Origin: CBDCZY01 sp965224745
GTDB taxonomy: Bacteria > Pseudomonadota > Gammaproteobacteria > Methylococcales > Methylomonadaceae
Length of the DNA: 64,000 nucleotides
Direction: 5' to 3'
Assembly: GCA_965224745.1 (NCBI GenBank)
Contig: CBDCZY010000003.1
Span: 124,001-188,000 of the forward strand
Within the stretch, counting starts at the first letter, position 1. The number at the start of each line of letters is the position of its first letter. Under the pieces are notes generated by a model that searched no databases, was not told where the DNA came from, and was given only the letters and a program-made list of their open reading frames with translations. Positions 26,206-35,298 of the stretch are shown one piece after another. The translations under genes were made by a program, and so were the position numbers.

Positions 26206-27462
26206 TTACCGCTTCATCGAATCAAAAAATGCAGCGTTGGTTTTTGTTTCTTTGAGTTTTCCAAGAAGAAATTCGGAAGCCGCCATTTCGTCCATCGGAT
26301 GAAGAATTTTTCTGAGTATCCAACATTTTTGTAATTCTTCAGGATCTACAATGTATTCTTCACGCCGGGTGCCAGAACGATTTATATTGATGGCTGGGTA
26401 GACGCGCTTTTCAGCGATTTTCCTTTCTAAATGTAACTCCATATTACCGGTACCCTTGAACTCCTCATAAATCACTTCATCCATCCTGGAACCAGTATCC
26501 ACTAACGCCGTAGCAATGATTGTTAAACTACCACCTTCTTCTATATTTCTTGCTGCGCCAAAAAATCGTTTAGGCCTTTCCAGCGCATTGGCATCAACAC
26601 CGCCACTTAACACCTTACCGGAAGACGGTGCGACTGTATTGTAGGCTCTAGCCAACCGGGTAATAGAGTCTAATAAAATTACCACATCACATTTGTGCTC
26701 TACCAATCGCTTTGCTTTTTCAATCACCATTTCAGAGACTTGAACATGGCGCGTCGCAGGCTCATCGAATGTACTTGATACTACTTCCCCCCGAACACAA
26801 CGCTCCATTTCAGTTACTTCTTCCGGTCGTTCATCTATTAACAGCACGATGAGATAACATTCTGGGCTGGTTTCTGCTATTGCATCTGCGATGCTTTGCA
26901 GGATCATGGTTTTACCAGCTTTAGGTGGCGATACAATAAGACCTCTCTGCCCCTTACCAATTGGCGCAACCAAATCAATAATACGGCCAGTTAAATCTTC
27001 ACTGGTACCGTTACCACGTTCTAAAGTAAATCGCTGGTTGGGAAATAAAGGGGTTAGGTTAGTGAAAAGGATCTTATGTTTGGTATTTTCAGGTGCCTCA
27101 AAGTTGACTTCTTCAACTTTGAGCATTGCAAAATACCGTTCGCTTTCCTTCGGCGGTCTTATCTTTCCCTTGACCGTATCACCTGTTCTTAGACTGAATC
27201 GCCTAATTTGGCTTGGTGATACATAAATATCATCGGGGCCTGCCAGATAAGAGCTACCTGGAGATCGTAAAAAGCCAAAGCCGTCTTGCAAAATTTCTAA
27301 TACACCATCGCCATAAATATCCTCACCACTTTTTGCGTGCTTCTTTAGTATCGCAAATATTAGTTCTTGTTTTCTAGTTCTAGCGACCCCTTCAAGGTCA
27401 AGTGTCTCAGCTAATTCGATAACTTCTTTAATGGGTGTGTGCTTTAATTCGGTAAGATTCAT
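26206..27462 (-). CDS. rho: Transcription termination factor Rho
   Basis: Hexameric RNA helicase that ends transcription. 418 aa from the ATG at 27460-27462 (MNLTELKHTPIKEVIEL), the usual N-terminus. It has the N-terminal Rho domain, a cold-shock RNA-binding part (YGDGVLEILQDGFGFLRS), Walker A PPKAGKTMIL, Walker B VVILLDSITRLARAYN, and the Q/R-loop region EGGSLTIIATALVDTGSRMDEV. It lies with trxA and rhlB as in enterobacteria. The longer in-frame start at 27522 is unlikely. Confidence 0.96.
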   Translation of the reverse strand: MNLTELKHTPIKEVIELAETLDLEGVARTRKQELIFAILKKHAKSGEDIYGDGVLEILQDGFGFLRSPGSSYLAGPDDIYVSPSQIRRFSLRTGDTVKGKIRPPKESERYFAMLKVEEVNFEAPENTKHKILFTNLTPLFPNQRFTLERGNGTSEDLTGRIIDLVAPIGKGQRGLIVSPPKAGKTMILQSIADAIAETSPECYLIVLLIDERPEEVTEMERCVRGEVVSSTFDEPATRHVQVSEMVIEKAKRLVEHKCDVVILLDSITRLARAYNTVAPSSGKVLSGGVDANALERPKRFFGAARNIEEGGSLTIIATALVDTGSRMDEVIYEEFKGTGNMELHLERKIAEKRVYPAININRSGTRREEYIVDPEELQKCWILRKILHPMDEMAASEFLLGKLKETKTNAAFFDSMKR

Positions 27463-27673
27463 AAGATGATTGTGTGAACGACCTAAGTGGAAAATAGAAT
27501 GCCGTAAAGGCACCGAGAGCATTTAGAATAAATTTTCGCGGGATTGTTTGGTTTAAGATACGGCTTGTTCGTTTTCTTTATGCTGTCGGAAGCAGCAATA
27601 ACTGAGTTGTAGTATAGCTGATGATGCCAAGCCAATCAAATAATCTTCATCATTGGGCCTGACACCAAGTAGA

Positions 27674-28000
27674 TCATATATTGTTATCAATAAATTCTGC
27701 AAGCTGGGACTTTGTCAATGCACCCACTTTTGTGGCTTCGACTTCTCCACCTTTAAAAATCATCAGTGTAGGTATACCGCGAACAGCATAGTTCTTTGGT
27801 GTTTGCGGATTTTCATCAATATTTAGTTTTACAACTTTGATTTTATCGCCATACTCAGTAGCAATTTCGTCCAAAACGGGAGCAATCATTTTGCAGGGAC
27901 CACACCATTCTGCCCAATAGTCAACGACAACTGGACAATCAGACTTTAAAACGCTCGCATCAAATTCGCTATCCGTCACATGTAAAACTGTATCAGACAT
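27674..28000 (-). CDS. trxA: Thioredoxin 1
   Basis: Cytosolic disulfide reductase, 108 aa. It has the active site WCGPCK within VVDYWAEWCGPCKMIAPVL, buried Asp in FDASV, and cis-Pro in VRGIPTLMIF. Start ATG 28000, one codon inside an upstream ATG. It is located between rho and the divergent rhlB, a conserved trio. Confidence 0.95.
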   Translation of the reverse strand: MSDTVLHVTDSEFDASVLKSDCPVVVDYWAEWCGPCKMIAPVLDEIATEYGDKIKVVKLNIDENPQTPKNYAVRGIPTLMIFKGGEVEATKVGALTKSQLAEFIDNNI

Positions 28001-28119
28001 CAATAATCTCCATAATTAACAAAAAATATTTTAGCAATGTAACGCAATTTTTAGAAATTAGCTATACCGTCATTCTAAGTTTACATCGGATAAGGTTGTA
28101 AATTTACCCAAGCCCCATT

Positions 28120-29439
28120 ATGATTACGCCAACTTCTGTAATAAAACCTATGTCGCAACAACATCTAACAAAAACACTTTTTCGCAACTTAGAATTATCT
28201 GAAGTCATTTTAGAGGGTTTAGATAATGCTGGTTTTACTCATTGCACTCCCATTCAAGATAAAACTTTGCCACTGACTTTGAGAGGCAAGAATATCGCTG
28301 GACAAGCACAAACGGGAACCGGTAAAACTGCCTCATTTTTGCTGGCTACTTTTCAGCAATTGTTAAACAGTACCAAAGACCCCACCAAACAAAATCCTAG
28401 AGCAATTATTCTCGCACCAACTCGTGAACTTGCCATCCAAATTAGTAAAGATGCCAAGCTCCTGAGCACTGGCTTAGACATTAAATTTAGCTTGTGTTAT
28501 GGCGGCACTGACTACAAACAACAACTGACACAAGTAAAATCGAATGTGGATGTCATCATAGGTACGCCCGGCAGAATCATCGATTTCTACAAACAAAAAG
28601 CATTTAGCCTAAGATACATTGAAGTAGCAGTGTTAGACGAAGCAGATCGTATGCTTGACCTGGGATTCATCAATGATATTAGATTCCTTCTTCGGCAAAT
28701 GCCCAAGCCGGAAGAGCGGCTAAATTTATTGTTTTCTGCAACGCTATCTTACCGAGTAACCGAACTAGCTTACGAGCACATGAATAACCCTGAGTTGATT
28801 CGTATAGATCCTGAACAAGTTTCTGTTGGAGCTATTCATCATACCGCTTACTGTCCCTCCAACGACCAGAAAATTCCACTACTTATCGGCATTTTACAAA
28901 AGCATAAGCCAACCAGAAGTATAGTTTTTATCAACACTAAACGAGCAGCAGAAAAAGTTAATGCTTACCTCAAACATAACGACATTCAAACAGCAGTTTT
29001 ATCTGGCGATGTACCGCAACAAAAGCGCGAAAAATTACTAGAAAGCTTTCAACAAAACAAAATAGATATAATGATTGCTACCGATGTTGCCGCCAGAGGA
29101 CTACACATAACAGATGTAACCCATGTTATTAATTTTGATTTGCCTCAAGATGCAGAAGATTTTGTGCATCGAATAGGCCGAACCGCACGCTTCGGCGCGG
29201 CTGGCGAAGCAATTAGTTTCGTTTGCGAAGAGTTTGCCTATTCCATGCCAGAAATTGAAGAATTTATCGGCCAAAAAATCCCAACGATAGCACTAACACC
29301 TGACCTTTTGCCTGAGATCAAAGAACCAACTTTTATTAGAAACCCAGCCAGAAAACCAACACAGAGAAGACATCAGCCGAATAAAAACAAAAGCTCGCAC
29401 CGATCACGCAAACCTTCTCCAACAAATTCCAAACCGTAG
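28120..29439 (+). CDS. rhlB: DEAD-box RNA helicase RhlB
   Basis: ATP-dependent RNA helicase that works in the RNA degradosome with RNase E. 439 aa. Q motif (GFTHCTPIQ), motif I AQTGTGKT, Ib PGR, II DEAD, III SAT, and VI HRIGRTAR are all seen. The C-terminal tail is rich in Arg, Lys, Asn and Ser (KPTQRRHQPNKNKS), as in RhlB. It is divergent from trxA with a 119-bp gap. An internal ATG at 28150 (MSQQHLTKTLF) is a possible alternative start. Confidence 0.92.
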   Translation: MITPTSVIKPMSQQHLTKTLFRNLELSEVILEGLDNAGFTHCTPIQDKTLPLTLRGKNIAGQAQTGTGKTASFLLATFQQLLNSTKDPTKQNPRAIILAPTRELAIQISKDAKLLSTGLDIKFSLCYGGTDYKQQLTQVKSNVDVIIGTPGRIIDFYKQKAFSLRYIEVAVLDEADRMLDLGFINDIRFLLRQMPKPEERLNLLFSATLSYRVTELAYEHMNNPELIRIDPEQVSVGAIHHTAYCPSNDQKIPLLIGILQKHKPTRSIVFINTKRAAEKVNAYLKHNDIQTAVLSGDVPQQKREKLLESFQQNKIDIMIATDVAARGLHITDVTHVINFDLPQDAEDFVHRIGRTARFGAAGEAISFVCEEFAYSMPEIEEFIGQKIPTIALTPDLLPEIKEPTFIRNPARKPTQRRHQPNKNKSSHRSRKPSPTNSKP

Positions 29440-29630
29440 CCTTATGAGATATTGATCTTTTTTCTCATTGAATCTATAGCTTTTACTCCGCTAAAACAAT
29501 CAAACAACCATTTCATTATTTGATTGAACCCAGATAAATTCAACTTCAATTAGTGCATCAATTTTTCCACTTTTCCATTCGATCATTGATAGCGTATAGT
29601 GAATAAGACTATTTTTTTGAAGATGATCTT

Positions 29631-30197
29631 ATGCCAGATAAACCAGAGATTCTCTTGCGCAAAGACGTGGCAAGAACCCGCCTTTTTTGTGTGGAACAAA
29701 TTGATTTAAAATTTAGTAATGGAGAACAGCGTCAATTTGAAAGACTAAAAAGAGGGACTGGAGGAGGCGCTGTTCTGATTGTCCCCATGATAGATAACAA
29801 AACAGTTCTATTAGTCAATGAATATGCTGCCGGTGTTGATCGTTATGAAGTTGGGCTGCCAAAAGGTAAAACAGAACCTGAAGAGCCCCCTCTTGATGCG
29901 GCCAATCGTGAGCTGATGGAAGAAGTTGGCTATGGGGCTCACCAACTAACCTTATTAACTTCATTTTCCTTAGCACCGGCCTATTTTGAACATACAACTC
30001 AAATCGTGCTTGCCCAAGACCTCTACCCAAAAAAAATACCCGGCGATGAACCAGAGGAACTCGAAGTCATTCCTTGGAAGATCGATGATATCGCAGGCCT
30101 TATGGCTTCTAACCAATGCACGGAAGCAAGAACCATAGCTGCATTGTACATGGTCAGGGAGTTACTTCACTTCGAGAGGATGTCAAATGGAAGGTGA
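29631..30197 (+). CDS. nudE: ADP compounds hydrolase NudE
   Basis: Nudix hydrolase of 188 aa that acts on ADP-ribose, Ap3A and NADH-type substrates. The Nudix box is GKTEPEEPPLDAANRELMEE followed by VGY, with the REL.EE.G core intact. The preceding YEVGLPKG and following SFSLAPAYFEHTTQIVLAQDL fit NudE rather than NudF. It has no operon partner here. The region after it is intergenic debris. Confidence 0.87.
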   Translation: MPDKPEILLRKDVARTRLFCVEQIDLKFSNGEQRQFERLKRGTGGGAVLIVPMIDNKTVLLVNEYAAGVDRYEVGLPKGKTEPEEPPLDAANRELMEEVGYGAHQLTLLTSFSLAPAYFEHTTQIVLAQDLYPKKIPGDEPEELEVIPWKIDDIAGLMASNQCTEARTIAALYMVRELLHFERMSNGR

Positions 30198-30420
30198 ATC
30201 ATGCTTAAATGTGAATTAAGATGCTAATCATTAGTTAAGAAACTGTTAATTTTCCTTTATTAATAGACATTCGGTAGGAAGATTATTTGTTCAAACATTC
30301 CACACGTTGTAACAGAATGGATTGATCTTGATATAGAAGATTATTTTGAGAACCAACAGAATAAGGCTGCTATAGAAAAATTAGAGCTCAATATCCATAC
30401 CCAAAGGACATGGGATTGCA

Positions 30421-30627
30421 TTAACCCCCTTGAAGGGGGCTTTGGTGTAAATCCTTTGCTGGACGACCGGTTTGGCTCGAAAGCCCTTGGTAATAACTCT
30501 CTGCCAGTTCATCCCAGGGAATGCACTGGCTCATTCTTGCCCAGCGATTGTTTTCATCTAGGTCAGTTTGGAAGAGCCAGTCTAATTCTGGAATCGTGAG
30601 TTGTTTGGAGCTGCAATATCGGATCAT
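30421..30627 (-). pseudogene. Transposase N-terminal fragment (IS5/IS1182-like)
   Basis: 68 residues starting MIRYCSSKQLTIPELDWLF, with FQTDLDENNRWARMSQCIPWDELAESYY and a terminal GRPAKD. This is the N-terminal signature of IS5/IS1182-type transposases, which normally continue for over 300 residues. The frame ends at the CCCCCTT palindrome (PLQGG then stop). It is a truncated remnant. Confidence 0.7.
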
Positions 30628-30733
30628 AGGTGCACGAGTTTTGGTAAGATTTGCTTGTTTTTCGTGCACTATTACACCATAAATAAACCTTATATTATAA
30701 TAATATCAATAAGTTATACTTTATTAGCAGGCT

Positions 30734-30862
30734 CTAATTCACCGCTTGCCGTGTGATTTTGAACTTCTTCGAGGTAAGCGCTACAATAGAAGTTTGGTGC
30801 TTTATAATGTTGTCTACGATAAATTTCCGAATTGCTTCACCCCTGCTCCTCTCTCCAACCAT
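30734..30862 (-). pseudogene. HTH protein N-terminal fragment
   Basis: A 42-residue frame on the minus strand (MVGERSRGEAIRKFIVDNII then KHQTSIVALTSKKFKITRQA). The KKFKITRQAV part looks like a helix-turn-helix recognition helix, as at the N-terminus of some HTH proteins fused to a DUF4325/STAS-like module. It stops right after the HTH, so it is probably a remnant. The family link is from memory and weak. Confidence 0.4.
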
Positions 30863-31075
30863 CGCCGCCGCCTGTCAAGATTATAAGAAATAATTGTCAA
30901 GGATAATAGGGAATATAACAAAATATTGAAGCTAAAATAGGCGTTAATTTTCAAATTAATAAACTATATTTGTACACTAGCATAATTAATGTAATTCGAA
31001 TATTTCGCAGTTTATGATTTCTATCTATGGAAAAGTGTTAGGCACTTGCACCATTTAATATAGTCTAACTAAATT

Positions 31076-32575
31076 ATGTACGAACATTTAGAAACGGCTA
31101 AGAGCAAAGAAAACCTGAAGCGTGTCGTGATCGATCCGGTCACCCGGGTGGAGGGCCACGGGAAGGTCACATTGCTGTTAGACGAAGAAAATAAGGTACA
31201 ACAGGCACGATTGCATATTGTCGAATTTCGTGGATTTGAACGCTTTATTCAAGGCCGCCCCTACTGGGAATTGCCGGTTTTGGTTCAACGACTATGTGGG
31301 ATTTGTCCGGTTAGCCACCATTTGGCTGCAGCTAAAGCCATAGATCAATTGGTTGGAATAGATCCTGATTTGTTGCCCCCTACCGCCGATAAACTACGCC
31401 GTTTATTGCACTTTGGCCAAGTGTTGCAATCGCATGCATTACACTTTTTTCACCTGGCCAGTCCCGATCTATTGTTTGGCTTTGAAAGCGAGGTGGCCAA
31501 ACGAAATATTATAGCGGTATTGCAGGAGCATACCGAGATTGGTCTTCAGGGTGTCAAGTTGCGTAAATATGGACAGGAAGTGATCCGGATGATTAGCGGT
31601 AAGCGTATCCACGGCACAGGTGCGATACCCGGAGGTATGAATAAATCCCTGAGCAGAGAACAACGCGATTATTTACTGGAAGATATTGACCAGATCATTC
31701 AATGGTCTGAAGCCGCAGTTGCACTGATCAAGAAAGTACATTGTTCTAATCTTCCTTATTATGATGATTTTGCGACGATCCGGACCAACTACATGAGTTT
31801 GACCCGGCCTGATGGTGGATTGGAGCTTTATCATGGAGGACTTAGGGCTAAAAATGATAAGGGTGAGACCATTATGGATCATGTGGATTACTGTCACTAT
31901 AACGACATTATCCATGAGGAAGTCAAGTCCTGGACCTATATGAAGTTTCCTTATTTATTGTCCTTGGGGAAAGAACAGGGTTGGTATCGGGTTGGGCCTT
32001 TAGCCCGGGTGAATAACTGTGATTTTATTAGCACACCGAAAGCTGAATTAGTTAGACAAGAATTTAAAGCCCATAGTGGTGAAGCGATGGTACATAGCAC
32101 CTTGGCTTTTCATTGGGCGCGTTTGATAGAAGCGTTACACTGTGCTGAGTCAATTAAGGAATTGCTGAATGACGCTGATATTATGGGTAAGGATCTAGTC
32201 GCTCAAGGAGAGAAACACCTGGAAGGCATCGGTGTGATAGAAGCTCCGCGTGGTACCTTGTTTCATCATTATCAAGTCGATGAAAATGATATCGTTACCA
32301 AAGCCAATCTGATAGTTTCTACCACCAGTAACAATCAGGGTATGAATGAGTCGGTAAGGCAAGTTGCCGCTGAGTATTTATCTGGCACTGAATTGACGGA
32401 ACCCCTGTTGAATAATTTGGAGGTGGCAATACGCGCTTATGATCCCTGTCTTTCCTGCGCAACCCATGCCGTTGGGAAAATGCCATTGCAACTAGATTTA
32501 GTCAATGCAGAAGGCAAACTGATTGATAAGCTGATTAAGCACAGCGACGGCAAAATCGAGCGGGCTATAGAATGA
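31076..32575 (+). CDS. hoxH: [NiFe] hydrogenase large subunit HoxH (group 3d type)
   Basis: Catalytic large subunit of a bidirectional NAD-linked cytosolic hydrogenase. 499 aa. L1 motif PVTRVEGHGKVTL; L2 with the N-terminal NiFe ligands RLCGICPVSHH; C-terminal ligands DPCLSCATHAVG, after whose His the tail MPLQLDLV onward should be cleaved by HoxW. SIPGG-like IPGGMNKSLS, YMKFPYL and VVEAPRG-like VIEAPRGTLFHHY support group 3d. Downstream hoxW, hypA and hypB follow closely. No small subunit (hoxY) or diaphorase (hoxF, hoxU) is adjacent, so the enzyme would need partners from elsewhere or is not functional. Confidence 0.9.
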   Translation: MYEHLETAKSKENLKRVVIDPVTRVEGHGKVTLLLDEENKVQQARLHIVEFRGFERFIQGRPYWELPVLVQRLCGICPVSHHLAAAKAIDQLVGIDPDLLPPTADKLRRLLHFGQVLQSHALHFFHLASPDLLFGFESEVAKRNIIAVLQEHTEIGLQGVKLRKYGQEVIRMISGKRIHGTGAIPGGMNKSLSREQRDYLLEDIDQIIQWSEAAVALIKKVHCSNLPYYDDFATIRTNYMSLTRPDGGLELYHGGLRAKNDKGETIMDHVDYCHYNDIIHEEVKSWTYMKFPYLLSLGKEQGWYRVGPLARVNNCDFISTPKAELVRQEFKAHSGEAMVHSTLAFHWARLIEALHCAESIKELLNDADIMGKDLVAQGEKHLEGIGVIEAPRGTLFHHYQVDENDIVTKANLIVSTTSNNQGMNESVRQVAAEYLSGTELTEPLLNNLEVAIRAYDPCLSCATHAVGKMPLQLDLVNAEGKLIDKLIKHSDGKIERAIE

Positions 32576-33078
32576 TGGTTAAACCCGTTTTAGTTTTCGG
32601 TTATGGTAACCCAAGTCGTGGTGACGATGCGCTTGGCCCAGAGTTATTGGATGCTTTACAAAAAAATACAGCAATTAAACTGAATCAGATTGAGTTTTTA
32701 ACTGACTTTCAGTTGCAGATTGAACATGCACTGGATCTGGAACAAAGGCATATAGTTTTGTTCGTAGATGCTTCAGTATCCTGCGCTATTCCATTTGAAT
32801 TGCATCATTTAAAGCCAGAGCGTGACCTTAGTTATACAACGCATGCAATGAATCCTGCAGCGGTGTTACAGGTTTATCAGACGATTAAAAAAGAAATTCC
32901 GCCACCGTGTTTTTTGCTGAGTATAAAAGCGCAACAATTTGAATTGGGTGAGGATCTGAGTATTGGAGCCAAACAAAATTTACTGCTTGCTAGCGATTTT
33001 ACCGTGCAACTTTTGAGCAACCCCTCATTGAATAGATGGCTGGAGTTATCGCATAATGCACGAAATATCGCTGCTTGA
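32572..33078 (+). CDS. hoxW: Hydrogenase maturation protease HoxW
   Basis: Nickel-dependent endopeptidase of the HyaD/HybD/HoxW group that trims the HoxH C-terminus once nickel is in place. 168 aa. It has the N-terminal GYGNPSRGDDALGPELL with the first nickel-binding Asp, FVDASV with the second acidic site, and TTHAMNPAAVLQVY with the His. It overlaps the hoxH stop by 4 nt (ATGA), so it is coupled to its substrate gene. The hypA start lies inside its 3' end. Confidence 0.9.
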   Translation: MMVKPVLVFGYGNPSRGDDALGPELLDALQKNTAIKLNQIEFLTDFQLQIEHALDLEQRHIVLFVDASVSCAIPFELHHLKPERDLSYTTHAMNPAAVLQVYQTIKKEIPPPCFLLSIKAQQFELGEDLSIGAKQNLLLASDFTVQLLSNPSLNRWLELSHNARNIAA

Positions 33079-33397
33079 AAACGTACTGGAAATTCTTGAG
33101 GAAAATGCAAAATCCCAAGGCTTCAAGCAAGTAAAAAAAGTCTGTCTGGAAATCGGTATGCTTTCCTGTGTGGAACTGGAGGCGATGCGTTTTGGCTTTG
33201 ATGTAGTAACGAAAAACACCCTGGCTGAAAATGCTGAGCTGGAAATCAAACAAAAGCAAGGTTCAGGAACATGTAAGCATTGCGGTCAAACAGTTCAGCT
33301 TGAAACGCTGCATGACCCTTGTATCATCTGTGGCAGCCCTGATATTGTCGTGACACAGGGCAATGAAATGAAAATTAAGGATTTAATAGTTATCTAG
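33056..33397 (+). CDS. hypA: Hydrogenase nickel incorporation protein HypA
   Basis: Delivers nickel to the large subunit together with HypB. 113 aa. The N-terminal MHEISLLENVLEIL carries the conserved His2 nickel ligand (MHE). The zinc domain is CKHCGQ with a second CIICGSPD pair, giving four cysteines. It starts 23 nt inside hoxW, again suggesting coupled translation. Confidence 0.93.
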   Translation: MHEISLLENVLEILEENAKSQGFKQVKKVCLEIGMLSCVELEAMRFGFDVVTKNTLAENAELEIKQKQGSGTCKHCGQTVQLETLHDPCIICGSPDIVVTQGNEMKIKDLIVI

Positions 33398-33423
33398 CGA
33401 TACATAAATCCACACGAATAGAA

Positions 33424-33493
33424 TGTAGGTTGGGTTAGGCGCATCTCACAGATATGTTAATCAATATATGATTTCAAGCGCCGTAACCCGACA
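33424..33493. repeat. REP-like inverted repeat
   Basis: TGTAGGTTGGGTTAGGCGC at 33424-33442 pairs imperfectly with GCGCCGTAACCCGACA at 33478-33493 around a 35-nt AT-rich spacer. GGTTGGGTTA/GCGCCGTAACCC elements of this kind are common intergenic REP/MITE-like repeats in proteobacteria. It separates hypA from hypB and could affect their shared mRNA. Confidence 0.6.
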
Positions 33494-33526
33494 TCTTTTT
33501 ACCCGTCTTTAGTGAGAGGTATCACC

Positions 33527-34282
33527 ATGTGCGGAATCTGCGGCTGCGGCCAGCCTGATCAAACAGAAAAACATAGCCATCATCACGACCATTCACATCA
33601 GCAGCATGATCATCATGCAGAAAGGCTGGTGCAGGTTGAACAGGATATTCTAAGTAAGAATAACCGCTATGCCGAGCAAAATAGGGATTATTTCCGGCAG
33701 CATCATATATTTACTTTGAATCTGATGTCCAGTCCCGGTGCAGGCAAAACAACCCTGCTAGTCGAAACGATAATGGTGCTACAAGGCCGGATCCCAATTG
33801 CTGTGATAGAAGGTGACCAACAAACCGAACATGATGCCAACCGGATTCGCGCAACCGGCGCTCCTGCACTACAAATTAATACTGGAAAGGCCTGTCATCT
33901 GGATGCCCACAGTATCGGTCATGCGGTTATTGAATTACAGCCAGCGGATAACAGCTTGCTTGCAATTGAAAACGTTGGAAACCTAGTGTGTCCATCTTCA
34001 TTTGATTTGGGCGAGGCGCATAAAGTCGTCGTGTTATCGGTAACCGAGGGCGATGACAAACCGCTCAAATATCCAGATATGTTTCATGCTGCGGATTTAA
34101 TGATTATTAACAAAACGGATTTGCTACCCTATGTGGACTTCAATATGGAACGCTGCATCCAATATGCCAGACAAGTCAATCCGGATGTACGAGTAATACA
34201 ACTCTCGACTACCAAAGGCAATAACTTTAGCGCATGGACGGACTGGATTGGAGAAAATATCCGGTTCAATAATAATTTATGA
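33527..34282 (+). CDS. hypB: Hydrogenase nickel incorporation GTPase HypB
   Basis: GTPase that drives nickel insertion. About 251 aa from the ATG at 33527 (MCGICGCG, the conserved CxxCGC nickel-binding start). Next is a histidine-rich stretch (HSHHHDHSHQQHDHH) used for nickel storage. G1 is SSPGAGKTTLL, and VIEGDQQTEHDANRIR, FDLGEAHKVVVLSVTEG and NKTDLLPY (G4) follow. There are 129 bp between it and hypA, filled by a REP-like repeat. Confidence 0.94.
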   Translation: MCGICGCGQPDQTEKHSHHHDHSHQQHDHHAERLVQVEQDILSKNNRYAEQNRDYFRQHHIFTLNLMSSPGAGKTTLLVETIMVLQGRIPIAVIEGDQQTEHDANRIRATGAPALQINTGKACHLDAHSIGHAVIELQPADNSLLAIENVGNLVCPSSFDLGEAHKVVVLSVTEGDDKPLKYPDMFHAADLMIINKTDLLPYVDFNMERCIQYARQVNPDVRVIQLSTTKGNNFSAWTDWIGENIRFNNNL

Positions 34283-34481
34283 AAATTACCAAATATAACT
34301 ATGATCCACTTAAACCCTTTAGTATTTCAGAGTAATGATTGATTTTGAAAGTGACTTTGTTGTTTTGGATACAGAAACAACAGGTTTAGATGAGCGGGCA
34401 GAAATTGTGGAGCTGTCTATTATCGACAAGCATGGAAACACTTTGTTTGATGACGCTGGCAGTGTTGAAGAAGATGTTTGA
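34279..34481 (+). pseudogene. DEDDh exonuclease remnant with frameshift
   Basis: An ATG overlapping the hypB stop opens an 18-codon frame (MKITKYNYDPLKPFSISE). A TAATG junction then changes frame to MIDFESDFVVLDTETTGLDE, a clear ExoI motif of a DnaQ-like 3'-5' exonuclease, ending in a stop after AGSVEEDV. Only about 65 residues of a normally much longer protein remain. It is a decayed gene inserted between the two hyp gene groups. Confidence 0.65.
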
Positions 34482-34546
34482 GAGACAAGGGTAACTAGTT
34501 CCAATATTCCCCAACTCTCTGATGGGCCAACACTTTTCCGGACAGA

Positions 34547-34560
34547 GGATTTAATAATAA
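34547..34560 (+). repeat. Dispersed repeat core, copy 2
   Basis: GAGGATTTAATAAT, identical to the core at 69-82 and 55776-55789. Here the surrounding GGAGCG/CGCTCC stem is absent, so it may be a degenerate copy. It lies between the exonuclease remnant and vapC. Confidence 0.5.
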
Positions 34561-34616
34561 ATTCAACCTTATCCCCGGTATCTATCGACATAGATTCTCT
34601 AAGAACTTTGGGAGAA

Positions 34617-35060
34617 CTAGTTTACTATTCGAGACAAGTCAGATAAAAATGGATTGATTATTATGACTTCACCAATTGCTTGTTCATGCTGTAAATCCTC
34701 ACTCAAAATATATTTACAATCTTGTATTTGAGCTGCAGATAATATTAGAGAATCCCACCATGAGAATTGGTATTGATCCTGAATCCGCCAAGCATTTTCG
34801 ATGACTGTGCGGTTAATAGAAAGGGGATTCCATGCTTCAAATGCATTTATGTCGTCGCGAGATTCTTTTTTAGGCAAACCGGGCTTAAGCCGTTGTGTAG
34901 TTACTACGTAATATTCATTGCAGGATTGGTAACTGAGTCGACCTAAACGAGTTTTCCATAAATATGCCATCCATTGGTTGGCAGTGATTTGCTTTTCTTT
35001 TTCTGATGAGTCTCTTGCATATACCAGTATATTGGTGTCAACAAATACCTTAGCGCTCAT
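34617..35060 (-). CDS. PIN-domain toxin (VapC-like)
   Basis: 147-aa PIN ribonuclease, likely the toxin of a type II pair. The first Asp is in FVDTNILVYARD, the central Glu in NEYYVVT, and the third acidic site in FSWWDSLILSAA, with LSEDLQHEQ near the C-terminus. It starts within the 3' end of the antitoxin gene (11-nt overlap). It sits between hypB and hypE and probably came in as an accessory module. Confidence 0.83.
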   Translation of the reverse strand: MSAKVFVDTNILVYARDSSEKEKQITANQWMAYLWKTRLGRLSYQSCNEYYVVTTQRLKPGLPKKESRDDINAFEAWNPLSINRTVIENAWRIQDQYQFSWWDSLILSAAQIQDCKYILSEDLQHEQAIGEVIIINPFLSDLSRIVN

Positions 35061-35277
35061 GGAGTGAGTCTCTATCGGGATAGCCGTCAGTACTCGCTTT
35101 TAAAGGTATAGCTGGCGTTGATAAATACTGTCGCATAGCAAGATCATATCCTTCTTCCTGAGCCATTTGTATTTTTAAAGCATTACCCAATAGCTTGGAA
35201 ACACTTGTATTTTTCTTAGCTGCGCATATTCGAGCCCATTGAGCGACATCATCTTCTAATGTGATAGTTACGTTTTT
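35050..35277 (-). CDS. Antitoxin of the VapC-like pair (ribbon-helix-helix)
   Basis: 75 aa from the ATG at 35275-35277 (MKNVTITLEDDVAQWARICA). The N-terminal beta strand plus two helices fit a CopG/RHH DNA-binding fold (residues about 1-40), and the acidic C-terminal tail would wrap the toxin. It is upstream of the toxin and overlaps it, the standard order. The operator-like palindrome at 35299-35313 precedes it. Confidence 0.75.
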   Translation of the reverse strand, partial: KNVTITLEDDVAQWARICAAKKNTSVSKLLGNALKIQMAQEEGYDLAMRQYLSTPAIPLKASTDGYPDRDSLHER

Positions 35278-35298
35278 CATAAGCAGTATAATAGTGTT

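Larger units (their letters stand above)
30198..31075. other. 878-bp decayed region upstream of hoxH
   Basis: No complete gene. It holds the two minus-strand remnants listed separately (30421-30627 and 30734-30862), a CCCCCTT-G-AAGGGGG palindrome at 30425-30439 that may be an old IS end, an AT-rich patch near 30680-30720, and the presumed hoxH promoter in the last 200 bp. In group 3d operons hoxF, hoxU and hoxY normally precede hoxH; no trace of them could be read here. Confidence 0.6.

Noticed and set aside
30270..30425. Open plus-strand frame containing EWIDLDIEDYFENQQNKAA
   Set aside because: No start codon or ribosome site and no recognised family; it runs into the antisense of a transposase fragment, so at best it is a remnant.
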